Shown: positions 39,884-53,400, counted from the first letter of the stretch. The stretch: DNA of 64,000 nucleotides from Tamarix chinensis (GCA_030549775.1 CM060175.1:83610745-83674744), one strand, 5' to 3'. Made by a program: numbers and translations. Notes: generated by a model not told the origin, from the sequence alone.

Positions 39884-41035
39884 TTCAATACTGCTTAGAG
39901 GGTATTGATACTTAAGGAATAAGTGTCTAAGGATGGGAGGATATTGTGGTGCCTGGTAAGCACTAATATGATCAAGGTATAAAAGCGTCGTCAGGTTATA
40001 TGGTGGAAAGAGTATAGTGTTCCATTATGTGTACTATTATGAACCTAGTGCATCATGTGTGTCATCATACTATCTTTGCATCCACTAAAGTAATAAAAAG
40101 AAACGATTGTGTGTGATGGTTTCAGTAATTACATTATGTTCCCTACCCTTGTTGTTGAGTTGGGAGTCAGTAGTTGCATTAAATGCACTACTCTTGTTAT
40201 TGTGGTTGGTTTGGTAGTTGCATTATGTGCACTGCCCTTGTGGTTGAGTTGTTAGTTGGGAGTTGAATTATGTGTACTACCGTTGTATGTCATTATTGTG
40301 GTATGAGGGATTATGTACACTACGTTTGTGTAGTGAGATGGTTGTTGGTATACGTATTCCCAATAAATTATACACGAATTGATGTTATTGCATGTGAATT
40401 GTTAGTTATATATAATTTTACACCTTTATATGTTGCAAGATTATTAAATATGCTATGTTTTAAGTCTATTAAGTTGTATTTGAAGGCATGAATATCATGA
40501 TAGCATATTTTGGGGAATATTACCTATTATGGTGGTTGTGTGACCAGTCGTGTATCATGTTAGATTTTACAATGTTGTTATTACATGTAAGTATATTTTG
40601 GTGAGCATGCTATTTAATAAGACTTAGGTGAGTTTACTTGGTACTTTTGCACTAAATAATTTTTTTAGTAGTTGTGGCATAGGTGATCTGGATATTGTTA
40701 GATCTTAAGTGGGAATTAGAGAGTAGGGGTTTCCAATATTTTATTGCGTGTTAGAACTTTTAGTTTTTTTGATCTAGTTGTGGATTACAGTCATTTAGGT
40801 TACTTCATGCCTTGCTAAGGGAAACTTATTCTTTCTAATTTCTAGTGGAAAACCATTGCACATAGACTATTGAGATGGTTCATGGACCCTTGGTCTAGAT
40901 TGTTGACCCTTTACTTACCGAGAAATTTGTATGGCCATTATTGATCTTGAACATGTGGCTGATTGAACATTCATCAAATGAGGCATATATTGACTTAACC
41001 ATGTTAAGTTAGTTGATCAACTTAAAGTATATGGC
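39884..41035. other. Unassigned, LTR-like AT-rich DNA
   Basis: There are no recognisable genes. Some phrases (ACTTGGTACTTTTGCAC near 40640 and GCATAGGTGATCTGGATATT near 40677) resemble the 3' region of the LTR units. It may be the 3' remainder of the plus-strand unit that starts at 14802. Confidence 0.3.
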
Positions 41036-43420
41036 TTAGTAGAACCCATTAATATAGTAAGACCTTAGCTTGTGATCTATTAGAGACCATGAGCCTACTA
41101 ATGCCCTTATCTTTAGTTGTAAATTTATAATGAGAGCTTTGTTGTTAGTCAATTTAAATTTGCACCTAATTTCCCCATTGAATAATGCCTCTTTTAGAGG
41201 AGATGAGTAGTATACCGAGTTTGGTGCCTTTGATGTTGCTAGATCTATCAATTGACAATCCTCATCTTGTTGAAGAGTGAGACTCTATAGAAAATAATTC
41301 CTGTTCGTTAGACCAGGTAGAGTAAGGAGTAAAATCAATAATAAAGTTAGCTAGTGCGTGTAATTTGACGATAGTCCTTAGGTGATATTTGGTGTCATGC
41401 TCACTAAGCTCAATGACCCACTTGACTAAGTCTCTTGGAGAGATTTAGTTAGTGTAGGATATTATGGAAGGGTTACTACCACAATTAGGTGAAATTGGAA
41501 ACAATGACTAAGCTTTCTAGTCACTATGTTAGCCTGTTACAACCACAATTGGGTGAAATTGGAAATAATGACTAAGTTTTTTGGTCGCAATAATAAGGGT
41601 TAAAGGTAGCTTCTCTAGCTATTTATAGCATTTCTTCGGGTTAAGCAAGGCTTTGGTCACATAATAAACTATGTTTTTTGCTTCTATTCTTTCCTTACTA
41701 AGGTTGCGTTGGATGTCATATTAGAGATTTCTAGATAGATATATGACGATTTGATATTGGTTGGATTAGAAAATAGCAAAGGGAGGTGAGATAGGTTTTC
41801 AACTATTGCGATGATTCTCGACACACCATAGTCCATTTGAAATCATTATTCTTCTTGAGAGTGTCAAAGATTAATCAACACCATTCTGAAGACCTAAAAA
41901 TGAATCGACTAAAGGATGTCACCCTAAAGTGATTTTTTATACTTCTTTGACTAATATTGGGTATGGAATGTTATCTGATTGGGTTTAGCCTCAATACCAT
42001 TCATAGTTACAAAGGATTTAGGGAACGGCCCAACAAAAAGTCAAATTAACATTTGGTTGGGTTGAGCTTAACATTTTACTACATGAGTACTCGGAAATAT
42101 CGCTTCAAATGGTCGAGGTGTTGTTCAAATTTTAGAAATTTAACTAAAATTTTGTTAGCGTATACCTCTATTATATTGCCAAGCATTTAGATAACATTAC
42201 ATTCACCAACTATTGATAAGTGGCTGGAAATTTTTTGAGATTGAAGGGCATCAATTTATAGAAAAAGGTGCCTCATTTAGTGATGAATGATGCCTTCTCC
42301 TAGTTAAGAGAGTACATCAATATTTGATTGTAGCCTAAAAAGGCATCTATAAAACTAAATAGCTCATGGTCTGTTGTTGCATCAATCATTTGGTCGATGT
42401 ATGGGAGTGAAAAAGAGTCCTTTAAGCAAGGCATTGTTTAAGTTTATGAAATCAATACACATCCTCTACTTCCCTTTCTTCTCTATGTTAGCCAACCAGT
42501 TGATGTAATGGATCTCACAAAACAAATTGATGTTAGGAAGTTTGTGAATTTATTCATTCATGACTTGATTGCATTCTATACCAAAATTTCCTTAATTTTC
42601 CTTTACTGGAGGATGATTAGGGTTGAATTATAGATTATGTGTGCAAATATATAGGTTGATATCGACCATGTCTACTTGAGACCATATGAAACAATTTTTA
42701 TCCTCCATCAATTTTTTTATCAAAGATTCTTGAATGTGTGGATTGAGTCTATGCCAATTATCACAATCCTTTTTGGGAAATTAGGGTTAATTTGCACTTG
42801 TCAAGCTATTCTACTAGTGGCTCTTTTGGTTGTTGTGGTGGCGTTTCTACCTGTAATTGCTATAAGTTGTGCAAATTCACCTTGATGTGCTATGTTAGGA
42901 GGCCTAAGATTCTTCTTGAGCCCTACGAATCTCCTTGTCTCCCCATCGTGTTTGGAAGCATACCATTTGATGGTATGTTGAGAGTATTACCCGCATTTCA
43001 TGTATCCACAATTGTTTGAGTATGATGTTGCAAGTAGAGGAACAACTAAGTGCTAGGAACTTAGTGTTGATTTTGATCATTTTAGCAAATATTGGGAGTT
43101 GGTTTCTCCTCTAGTGTGCTTATGCTCCACTTTGAATCTAATGAGGATGGTAGACTACTTCTAAATTTTCTCTTTAGGACCCTTATTTCCTTAACTATGT
43201 TGAGGATTATGACATTGCCATTTGCCAATAAGAATCCATCATATCAAGCAGCTATCAACTGATAACTTGATCACTAGCGCATCATGGGGTGGGGTGCCTA
43301 GATCTATGATCTCCGTATCGGAAAAACTAATAGGTTGGTTGAATGGAGTCAAGTTAACTATCTTATTGGGTATGTGCTCTATGTTGAAATCTTATTTAAA
43401 GTGGTACATGTAGTGTTTAT
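41036..43420 (-). pseudogene. Decayed Ty3/gypsy pol with protease, RT and two RNase H segments
   Basis: On the minus strand, from 43420 downward, I can read four blocks, all with stops and frame changes. A protease-proximal segment has ISFSDTEIIDLGTPHHDALV (43340-43250). Reverse transcriptase (about 42590-42220) has INWLANIEKKGK, MCIDFINLNNALLK, then DSFSLPYIDQMIDATTDHEL, SFIDAFLGYNQI and YKLMPFNLKKFPATYQ. A first RNase H (about 41720-41490) has NIVYYVTKALLNPKKCYK, LEKLPLTLI and KKLSHYFQFHPIVV. A second RNase H-like segment (41250-41036) has FKLTNNKALIINLQLKIRAL. The YxDD part of RT is not readable. The second RNase H is a mark of the Tat/Ogre/Retand branch. A short tandem duplication (about 41478-41530 and 41545-41595) lies in the first RNase H. 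Confidence 0.82.
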
Positions 43421-43619
43421 ATATTTAAATTAGTCTTTACAAATCAATTCTTTTTCTAAAATGATCTTTACAATCCGACAAATTAAGTTAAATGTATTAT
43501 ATTTAACTACTTAGAGAAACCACTTTAAATAAAAATTAGATTTATAAAGACCGATTTTAACAATGCTTTTTTATAGGGATCCTTTTAAATAGACCTACAT
43601 TCTAAAGAGACTAAAATGA

Positions 43620-43700
<81 letters not shown>

Positions 43701-44890
43701 GAGAATATGAGATTTGTTGTAATTTTTTCCATCTACTAGAGGTAGTTTCCATCACCTATGTGGATAGTTTCCTAACCTAAAACATAAATGCCTAATATTT
43801 ACAAATTGCTACTGCTTTTCTTTCTAACATTTAGATATGATAGCTTTCTAAGATAATTATAGTAGTTTTCTCCACCCACCCATCTATTGTGGTTAGTTTC
43901 CAAACCTAAATTATAAATACACAATATTTACAAAAATATAGTCATTTATTTTTCTTCTGGCATTCAAATACTATAATTTCCTAAGCTACTTACATTCGTT
44001 TCATTTTCTTATTAACATTAGTTTCGACCACCTATAGTGGTTAGTTTATTCACTTGAGAGTGTTAGTTTTAAGTTTTCACTGAAGAGAACTAATTCTCAT
44101 TAGATATTTTCCTCCCCACACATTTACTTGCTAGAAAACTAGTTTAATTAACTTGAATGCGCTAAAATATTGCAATTAGGAGTGTACACAATTCTATTTG
44201 GTGCGACATTTACCTCAAGCCAAACCAAATCAAATTGTGATTTTATGGTTTGCAAACAAAAAACCCTAAATCCAATTTTTTTATTATATATTTTTCTTTC
44301 TGAATTCCATACCAAAGTTCATTTTGGTTTGTAATTTATGCACAGTAAGTTTTAATATTTGTTTTAATGCTTGTTTTACAAATAAAATTTTATACTCTTA
44401 AAATTAAAAAACTAGTCGACTATATTTTTTTATAATTTTACAACCATTCTAAAATGTAAATATAAAACCAAGTACATGACCAATAGTGAATTACTTTCGT
44501 AATACTACTTTCGGAAGAAAGAAATAAAAAAAGAAAAAGAAACTGGTAATGTAAACGTATGGCATAAGAAGAAAGAAGGAAACTAGAGCTACAATTTACC
44601 GCTTTTTATACCACTTCGAGCTACAATTACATGTTTTAATTATTAACCGTAATTTAATTATTGAAAGCATTACAAAATTATTTTTATAAATTTTAAATAG
44701 AACCGTAATTTTTCAAACCATAAAATATTATGAATATTCCTAACTCCAAAAACGAATTTACAAGTCAGCAAAAATATTAAAACTAAAATTTGAATTCTTT
44801 CATCAAGTGGAATTATGATAAACTGAAACATCACTGTAGTTATGTTATTGGGGCATATCTAGAACTTTTGGGGTGAGTGATTATACTTCA
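43421..44890. other. AT-rich intergenic DNA
   Basis: Apart from the microsatellite at 43621-43698 I see no gene, RNA or clear repeat here. Short phrases such as GTGGTTAGTTTCC recur two or three times (43750-44050), suggesting decayed short tandem DNA. Confidence 0.4.
43621..43698 (+). repeat. Compound microsatellite (CT)n-(TA)n
   Basis: About 20 CT units with one interruption are followed by about 19 TA units. Confidence 0.95.
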
Positions 44891-44903
44891 TACTCATAAG
44901 TAG

Positions 44904-45542
44904 TGTCGGTGTTATCTGATATTTACTTATTTGATCCGATATCCGAAACGATCCGATTCGAAAAAGTAAATAATCGATTTATTTATTTTTTCAAATCAAA
45001 TATCCGATCTGGTCAACGAAAAGTCAAACAAACCAAATATCTGATCCAACAAATATAAATAATATCCGATCCGAATAAAAATATTTACACATTTAGTTTA
45101 TTGTTTTATATATACTTGTATATAAATAAATTTAGATGTGTGTGTATAATTTTTACTTACTTTATTTATTATTTGAGGCAACATTTAATTTAGTTGAAAT
45201 TATTTTTTTAATATAATCCATTTTTAGATATTCATAAATAAATAAAAATATTCTACGTGCTGATAGACTCCACCCACCCCTTCCTTATTTTAGTTTTAAC
45301 GTCGGATATTTACCTAGCGAATCGGATATTTGCTGGATAATATCAAATCTATTTATGATTTGGTAGTTTTTTATATTTAAAAATTTATTTGGATAATATC
45401 AATTATATTTGATATTCAATCCGAAAATTCGAATATCCAATCTTTTAGATATCTAAAATTTCAAATCAAATATCAAATATTATTTTCAGATATATGATAA
45501 TCAAATATCTAAAATATCAGATATTTAAACTGTGAACGGTCC
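44904..45542. mobile_element. 639-bp non-autonomous insertion with 13-bp flanking duplication
   Basis: The exact direct repeat TACTCATAAGTAG lies at 44891-44903 and 45543-45555. The insert starts GTGTCGGTGTTATCTGATAT and ends ATATTTAAACTGTGAACGG plus TCC. It is rich in GATCCGATATCCGAAAC-type palindromic words near both ends, and ATCTGATATTT occurs inverted near the termini. It has no coding capacity. It resembles a MITE-like or hAT-derived element in composition, but 13 bp is longer than an 8-bp hAT duplication, so the class is open. Confidence 0.6.
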
Positions 45543-45555
45543 TACTCATAAGTAG

Positions 45556-46018
45556 ACCGAAAAAAAAAATCTAATGGCCACCTGACTTTTTAATAGGAGC
45601 CATATATACGTAAAAATAATAATATCAGGACTAGTTGTCTTCTAAAAATGCTCTACGAAAAGAAGGGAAAATTGAGGACTAGGCCGAATTCATGATTGAC
45701 AGCTTGTTGCTATAAAATTCCAGGTTTTTAGTGCGAATCTTTGGAAATGGTTGGTGTTGGTTCATAAAAAATAAAAATGGTCACCCCTTCATGGGTCGGG
45801 TTAGGTATAATTTTATATACTACCTTCTGATGAAAATGTTTAATGCGTCGACATTACTAGCATAATATATTGTGCATATATTATATATAAATCTGGCGTT
45901 GTATCATTACATTAATTATCTTCCTAACGAGCGAGGAAGGAAATTAACTGCGTAATTAAGAAAGCGATGGAATTACAAATAACAGTGTTCGTAAGCTGCA
46001 CGTTTAAGTTCAATTAAT
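45556..46018. other. 3' flank of the FAR gene
   Basis: AT-rich DNA with no other gene seen. The FAR 3' untranslated region should lie here on the minus strand, but no clear polyadenylation signal could be chosen. Confidence 0.35.
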
Positions 46019-49017
46019 TCAGTTGCTCGGCTGCTTTCCCTTCTTCATGACGTGCCTCCTCAGACCTGGAATATGGACGTTACATATGTAGTCTTTCCAA
46101 TCTATGTTCCCAACGTCGAACTGAAACATCGTCTTTTCCTCGTCCGACATTCCCTCCATCAGAGACTGAGTGCTGCTGTTGTCGAACCTGCAGAGATGAT
46201 GAAGATATATGTATGTGGGACTCCAGTTTAATGTTACTGCTGCTGCTATCTATGGTGCGTGGACTTACAATTAATTATTACACGTGCTAATGTTCTTGTT
46301 TTCTCTGAGTTCAAATAATTATTACCTTCCCCCATAAAAGCTGTACGGCTGGTACACACTCGCTAGGTACTTGGCTTGCTCGGAGCATTTTCTGTATATA
46401 TTCTCCAGCTTTCTCGTATTTGTTCTCCCTCCCAATGTCGGCACACTAGTAGTTGTCGAGGAGGAGGAAGAAGAGTTGATTTGATGTATTTTCTCCACCC
46501 ACAGTTGGGATGAAAATTCTTCCATCGAGCCGTAGAATTTAAAGGTATCAACTTGAACAGGCCTGCCTTCTGAGTTCATGTAAGGCAGTCTCCTGAAGTG
46601 TTCGTACATCAACTCAGCTAAATTCCTGTAGAATAGTGGGTTTACCACTGATGATGCAACCTGATATACACTGATTCCTGGCTGTCCTGCAATGCCATGC
46701 TTTGCTATGGCTGCTAATGTAGCACTAACAACCATGTCAGCTGGAACCTGCAAGCAAGTGATGGCTAGCCGAATCATATGATGCATGCATGGGTAGTTAT
46801 ACTTACATATATGTCACCGATTGCTCATTTCTCCTCCCCGAAAGAAAAACATATGTACTTAATTGGGGGCCTACTTACGACATCAATGACCCCGTTTGGG
46901 TTGACGGGAAAGCCAGAGAGCTGTCCCTTTCCATAATATGCGACAACCGGATCCATCATCCTGGAAAAAAGCACACCGGTACACACACACATATATATGC
47001 ATGAGACAGATGAAAGTAGGCATGATGAGTTTATTCATCTCACTGATCTGTTTGATTCAGTGTCATATATATACATACGTCTATATGCTTACCTATTTCC
47101 TTCAATCCAGCCAGGGAATGGATCTTTATAGGTGCTCTCAACTACACTAGGCCTGAGTATGACCACTGGCACGTCACTTTCATATTATTACCAAGCAACA
47201 TCTCCCCCATTGCCTTGGTGAACACATACGTATCTTGCCATCCATATTTCCTTGCTCTAGTAGTCGGGCAGTCACGCACACGGCGGGCGCACGCAGGCAG
47301 ACAACACACACATATATAGTAAGTTAAAAAAAAAAAAATTAAAATGGCATGTATCTGCGTGGTGATGGGATAGAGATAGACAGCGAATATGATGTCATGC
47401 ACGTAATTAAGGTACCTTTCGAGGCCTACTTCTTTCAACTTCTGAGCAAGTTTATTATCTTCCGAAGAAACACCTCTTTTTGCTAATATGCTCGAAACTA
47501 AGTTCATCTCAGCTTCGACGTCTAATATAGGGCGCCTCCTTGCTTGATCGTTATCTGGCATCAGGTTTTCTGTTGCAACGCTATCACCAATTTTGAACGG
47601 CTTCTCCATGATTCTTCCTTGCCTTTGTCCGTTTACATATGCTGTGGTATCCGTTTACATATACGATGTCATTGCCATGCACTTGTTGTGGGGCAAAATT
47701 TAGTAGCTGGCAAGGTTCCACTGGCTCAATTATAAGACAAGGACATAAATTACCGGTCGACACTTGGAGGAATAGTTTCAGCTTCTTGCACCGTTTTGCA
47801 AAGGCCATCATGCGCCCTGGTCCTCTTGTGTTGATGTCGATAGCCACATCATACCTGCACCCATATTTGACTCAAAAACAGTTACTTGTGTTGAAACCTT
47901 AATAATAATGGATAGAAAAACAGAAAAAAGCATATCTAGCTAGCTAGCTTATAACAGAGACTGATGATCAATGACAGATGCCATAAAGGATTGATGGATT
48001 GATTTTTTTTTTCCTCCTTCCTTTGGGTAACCTTTCATGGAAAGTTGTATTTGCAGCCGAGTTTACTATGATATCTACATCTTCAGAAATCATATCCGCC
48101 GTATCATCATCTAACCCAAGATTATATTCACGGACATCTCCGACAACCGGTACGAGCTTGCTTAGCATAAAGGATTCATAAGATTTCCCATGGATCCGTC
48201 TCATGCACTTGAAAATCTCTGCATTTATGATCTGTAACAAAACAATTATCATTCCAGGTTATTACATTATATAAATATGTGTGTAGAATGTATAGAAAAT
48301 ATCCCGTCTTCTTCGGCAAGTTGAAGCAAAGGAATCAGCACAAACCTCATTTTTCAATCTCTGCAGTGCAGCGCCTTTGTTCTTGGCCTTGATCAAGACA
48401 TAAATCCTTCCAACATCAGGTGCTGTCCGTAAAATCTTTTCTATGAGGACTGCAGCGTGCACGCAACACATATAAGTAAGGAGGCTTGATTTGGGTTTAC
48501 ACTTTACCAGATAAACAATACATCAAAAACATAAAAACTACAATGGCACATCGAAGGAAGATGCATGGATGGAAACAGAACCTTTGGCCAAAAACCCAGT
48601 TGCACCAGTGACGAAGAACCCTTTTCCTCCCAAAAACCTGACAATTCCAATCCCCTGATCTACCACCTGTGCTAAACTTGAACCGCCGCCGCCACCATAA
48701 GGCACCAAATCCTTCATCGCTAGCTCATCAGCCGTGCTCCTTCCATTTGAAGAAATCAGTAAGCTGCTACCCTTAGTACTTGCATCCATCACAGCACCGC
48801 CGCCACCGCTTCCATGATTAATCAACACCGATGATCTTTCAGATAGAACAGACGCGAATGCGTCTGTTTTTGTCATATTGCCATTGCTTTGGCAGTAATA
48901 CATGCCTGAGTTCTTCTTGTTGCAGGACAGGCGGCGCCATCTATGCCTACTCTTGGACAAATCCTTGGGAGCAATGGTGAAGGAGTAGTTTTGGAACAAA
49001 GCACCCATCATCGCCAC
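46019..49017 (-). CDS. FAR2: Fatty acyl-CoA/ACP reductase, MALE STERILITY2/FAR2 type, with a frameshift in exon 6
   Basis: Nine exons with GT...AG introns, in transcript order: 49017-48582, 48449-48346, 48231-48032, 47854-47754, 47641-47416, 47256-47093, 46960-46879, 46747-46326 and 46187-46019. MS2/FAR2 reduces fatty acyl-ACP/CoA to fatty alcohol in tapetal plastids for the sporopollenin of the pollen wall. Seen here: a long Ser/Gly-rich N-terminal extension (about residues 1-120) fitting a plastid transit peptide; [15 protein letters not shown], the NAD(P)H-binding motif, at about 131-145; the catalytic Y366VFTK370; and the C-terminal FAR domain with [20 protein letters not shown] and [13 protein letters not shown]. 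Against MS2 relatives, the frame slips after Met381-Lys382: an A-run has three A (47178-47180) where reading [14 protein letters not shown] requires one base more. Total exon length is 1904, one short of 635 codons. As written, the product stops about 11 residues later. It is either a recent null allele or pseudogene, or a sequence error; every other exon is sound. A Ser/Thr insert ([14 protein letters not shown]) lies before KCSEQ. Confidence 0.88.
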
Positions 49018-50422
49018 AGAAGAAAGTTAGGAGAGAGGTTGCAGACAAACTAAAAATCTGGAAAAAGAAAAAAAGAAGCTTACAGGTATGATTTTGTTGG
49101 ATTGTAAAGAACTAATAATAATAATTAGCAGCTTATAACCACTTTCTGAACAAAAGCATGCATTATTAAAAATACAATATATTAATTCCAAGTCGTAAGT
49201 TTATGAAAAAGGAAATAGTAAACAACTATGGAAAATAAAGTTTGTGACTTTAGTTCTGATTTTGGAGATGGAAACTAAAAGGAGGCATGTATAAGTTGTG
49301 ATTCATTCGAAGGATGGGCGAGCTAGCTGGGTTGGGGGGTATTGTGAGTGAGGGTAGCGAATTAACATTTTTAAGGTTGGGAAGAAGATGAAAGTTAGGT
49401 AGTTCTGGGATCTGGTTCTTGTTTGTTCAGAGCAGGCTCTCTTTTTGCCAGTCCAACTCATGCATTCCAACAATGGCTAAGATTGAGGATTATTTCCTAT
49501 TTTCTTGCCCCCATTTTCATCATTCAGTGCATTAATTTCTTCTCACCCGTATCTTAAAAAAATCCCAGATTGTATAAGGATCAAAAAAAGGTTGTGGCGC
49601 GACCAATTAGCTAGCTAGTACAAGTTGTTCACTTCAAACAAAACAAAACAGATTATAAGACTAATCGAATATCAAGGAGAAGTACTTGTCGTAATTAATT
49701 GGAAAGTGTGGTGCCGACTGATGAAGTTGCTTTGACAGAATCAAAGTTTGGGAACTAAAGATCGAGGATTCAAAATCTGTTTCTTAAAGATTCAGGGTTT
49801 GTTTGAAGCTACTTAATCTAATTTAATTACTTATTTTAGAATTTTTTTAGACGATTTTTTTTCCTAAAATAAGTTACAGAACTACTTTTAATAGGTAGAT
49901 TCAAACATGACTTCAATCTTTAATGCTTGCTTCAGCCTTGATTATGATCCCTCCATTGCTTCATTAACATGCGCGGGTGCACGCATATCCACAACCACCC
50001 ACCTGCCTACCACACACCCAAACATGCAAGAACACACGCACAATACACACAAACAAATCCACATGTTTTGTTAGATTCTAATTGCTTATCTTGACTGTTT
50101 ATTTGCGGTCATATAACATCAAACGGCTGTCTAGTTTGTCAAAATTTGAGTATTCTATTAGTTTGTGGAATTGCGTAAATGTAAAAATATATATTACGAT
50201 ACCAATGGAAAAACCAACTCAATTTTACATCTACCATCATATTCATAATTCTATAAACCTTCACTATATAGTCCTCGTATTTTACTTTATAAATATTTTA
50301 TTATAAATAATAATTTTTTACTTCAGAAATATATTAATATAGGTATCTATTAGTAAAAAAAAATATCATAATCATTTATGTATAATTAATTTATTTTTTA
50401 AATGACTCAAATCAAAGATAAT
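49018..50422 (-). promoter_or_regulatory. Upstream region of the FAR gene
   Basis: There is no other gene here. A TATA-like GGTTATAAGC on the minus strand (49131-49140) lies about 115 bases before the start codon and is the best core-promoter candidate. Weakly conserved AT-rich DNA follows. I cannot support specific tapetum elements by eye. Confidence 0.35.
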
Positions 50423-50441
50423 ACATACATACATACATACA

Positions 50442-50471
<30 letters not shown>
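50423..50471 (+). repeat. Microsatellite (ACAT)n
   Basis: About 12 perfect ACAT units followed by a short (AT) run. Confidence 0.95.
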
Positions 50472-50477
<6 letters not shown>

Positions 50478-50479
50478 TA

Positions 50480-53400
50480 TTAAAAGATTAAATGATATTT
50501 CTAGTGTATTTGAATTCTATAAGATTTATAACCTACTTTTGGTTATCTAACTTCTTCTGAATCATTCTAATCTATTCATGTTTGAGTTCCTTATATTTTT
50601 TTAGTATTCTAGTCATATTTAAAATAATAAACATAGACTATGACAAAAAATATTATTTACATCTTGTTTTATTCTTACTCACATTTTAAGCCTCATTTTA
50701 GATTTCTATTTATCAAAAAATTATAAAGCTTTAGAGATAAACATATTTTAATATTTCTAAGATATAAATAAATTTAAAATATTTAACCTTTATTTTATTA
50801 TTATTATTTTGTCATTTTTTGACATAATCAATTATCAAAACTTATCTTTTTTAAAATTGACAGTATCTAACCCTTATGGAATCTAATCATCCAATCAAAA
50901 TCTAATTCTAACCCTTGATCTAGCCTATTTTTTCCCTAAGATGACAAGTGTCATTGGTAAAATATCCTAGAAAATATTCCCCAAATGATTCTTAGCTAAC
51001 ATTTTTTCATTCCTTATAACATGTGTTATAATCTAATCCTATTGTCCCCCTTGTTTTCTATCCTCCATGTGCCACATACCTTCTCCCGTGGCCCCCTCAT
51101 TGTGCTCATTGAAGCCTCATAACTCATAAGGCACGCCACCTAGTTTACAAATATTCCCCAAATCACTTTTCCTCCAATCATCTTCCAACACCCAGCATAC
51201 ATCCTTCCTTCCCTTCATTTTTCCATGCAACCTCTCCCCCTTTTCATCCTATTTTTCTATGTATGAGTGTACATTCATAAACCCCATAAACGAGCATAGA
51301 TGACTAACCAAAGCAATCATCACATTAGTACACTTTCTTAGGAATTTTTGTGTAAAATTGGCATGAGTCTTGGAGCAAAACCAACTAGTTTCTCTTATTC
51401 TTCTTCCTTTATATTCTTTTCCAAGTCTTTCTCCTTAGTTTCTTCCACTGTTCTATCCATTACTCCATTAAAATAGCTTTATCAAACCTTAATAAACTCA
51501 AACAAACCTTAGTTTAGCTCTTTTTGTGTTTTTGATTAAATAAAGGAGAGTTAACCCTTGGTTTTGTGTGAGATTAATTAATCCAACCATATTCTATATT
51601 TTTCCAAGGTCATTATATATTTCTATATCTTCTTAGAGGGTATGATCCATAATCCTTTTCATTTGATTCCAATCCCTTTTAATTTAAGTTAACTATATGT
51701 TAACATGTTTTTCTTACTTGATTTCTAATGTTTAAACACATTTTAAGGCTATTTTGAGCCCTTATACTTTTAATGAGATCTTCCCTTCTTCTGGATCAAT
51801 TTTTTAAAATTATAATATGAGGTAAAATCTAGTTCTCTTGTGCTAAAGCACAATTTTTTCTATTATGACATGTGTTGAAGTGAATCTTAGTGTATTATGC
51901 ATGTTTTGGTACGTTAAACATGTTAATTTTGTAATATGGATCATATGATGTATTTGATGGTTGAAAAACCTTATGTGTATTATGAATTTAATATAAGAGT
52001 GAAAACTATTAGAAGTGGTTATGTGAAATATTAGACACATATATGTTTAAGGGAAGCATGAACTAGGGTGATTTTAGACCTACGATTTTGATGTAATTTT
52101 CTTGATGAACTGCTGTTATTTAGCTAATAATTTTGATGCAAATAAGGTGTCATATGAAATATATATGCGTCTAGTTATGAAAAAACCAAATTATAGTTTG
52201 CAAAAAGGATTTGTATGTAGAAAGTTATGATCAATCTCTCAAAAGTATGCACAGTTTTCAATTTTTGTTGCCTTGATGATTAGCCATAGGTTTAATATCA
52301 TTTTTTATATTATATTTAGATTTTGGTTAATATAATGATTCCATGATGTTTGTTGGCAGTTTTAGATAAAATTTAATGTATAATAAGTCGCCATTTTGAT
52401 TAATATAACCTAAGTTATGATTAATTTAAGTTTGAGGAAGTTTAGTAAAACTAAGTGTATTGATCTTCATATTCTTCATGAATATCTAAAGTGTTCATTA
52501 TTAATTATCCATTAATTACCATAATTAGGGGTATAAAAATGATTAATTAAGTTTATATGGGGTTGATTAAAGAGTAATCATTGTTAGACCCCAAATGACC
52601 ATATTAACCTTAAAATGATAAAATGATGAATAAGTGAATAGTAAATGGTAAGTCTTGACCATTGACCATGACCTTAACCTTTGACTTTGATCTGGACTTT
52701 GACTTTTTTATTTTTCTCATTAAATAGTGATTTTTTAGAAAATGGCATAGAACCTTAATTTGCAATTCCAAACTCAAATATATCTAATATTTTAGTTTGT
52801 TTGGCCCTAAATTGGTCATTATGGGTTATAACTAGTTCTTTTGGAGTATGTTAATTAATGCAATTATAAGCTAAGTTCTTTGTAATCCATAAACACTGAT
52901 GTGAACGTTTGGTGTAATCTATAAATTCCTGTTGTATGATATGTGGTGCTAGTTGGGTGTTATCTATAAATAATGTGTATGTGTAGCGTAAGCATGTGAA
53001 AAAACTGTCATGTGTGAATATGTTAAACACTTACAAACATTAAGGGTTAGTGTAATATAAAACCCTAGGTGTCATTATGTGTAAATACACTTACCACTTG
53101 AGTCTACAAACGACATTAGATGTTGAGGCTTTGTGTGATATAAAAACCCCAAGTATCGTTATGTGTGAATATATTAAACACTTGAGTCTATGGACTACAT
53201 TAGACATTGAGGGTTAGTAAAATATAATAACTTGAAGTATTGTTATATGTGCATACATTAAACACTTGAGTCTATAGACTACATTATCGGTAATAGATAA
53301 AATTGACGGGGATTTTAGCAATATCTCGATACATTCTCTAATCTATAAGATGTAAAAGTATCCTATAATGAAATACACATTTAAGCATTAGACTAACCAA

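Noticed and set aside
47544..48181. Plus-strand frames opposite the FAR exons
   Set aside because: Antisense shadows of exons 3 to 5.
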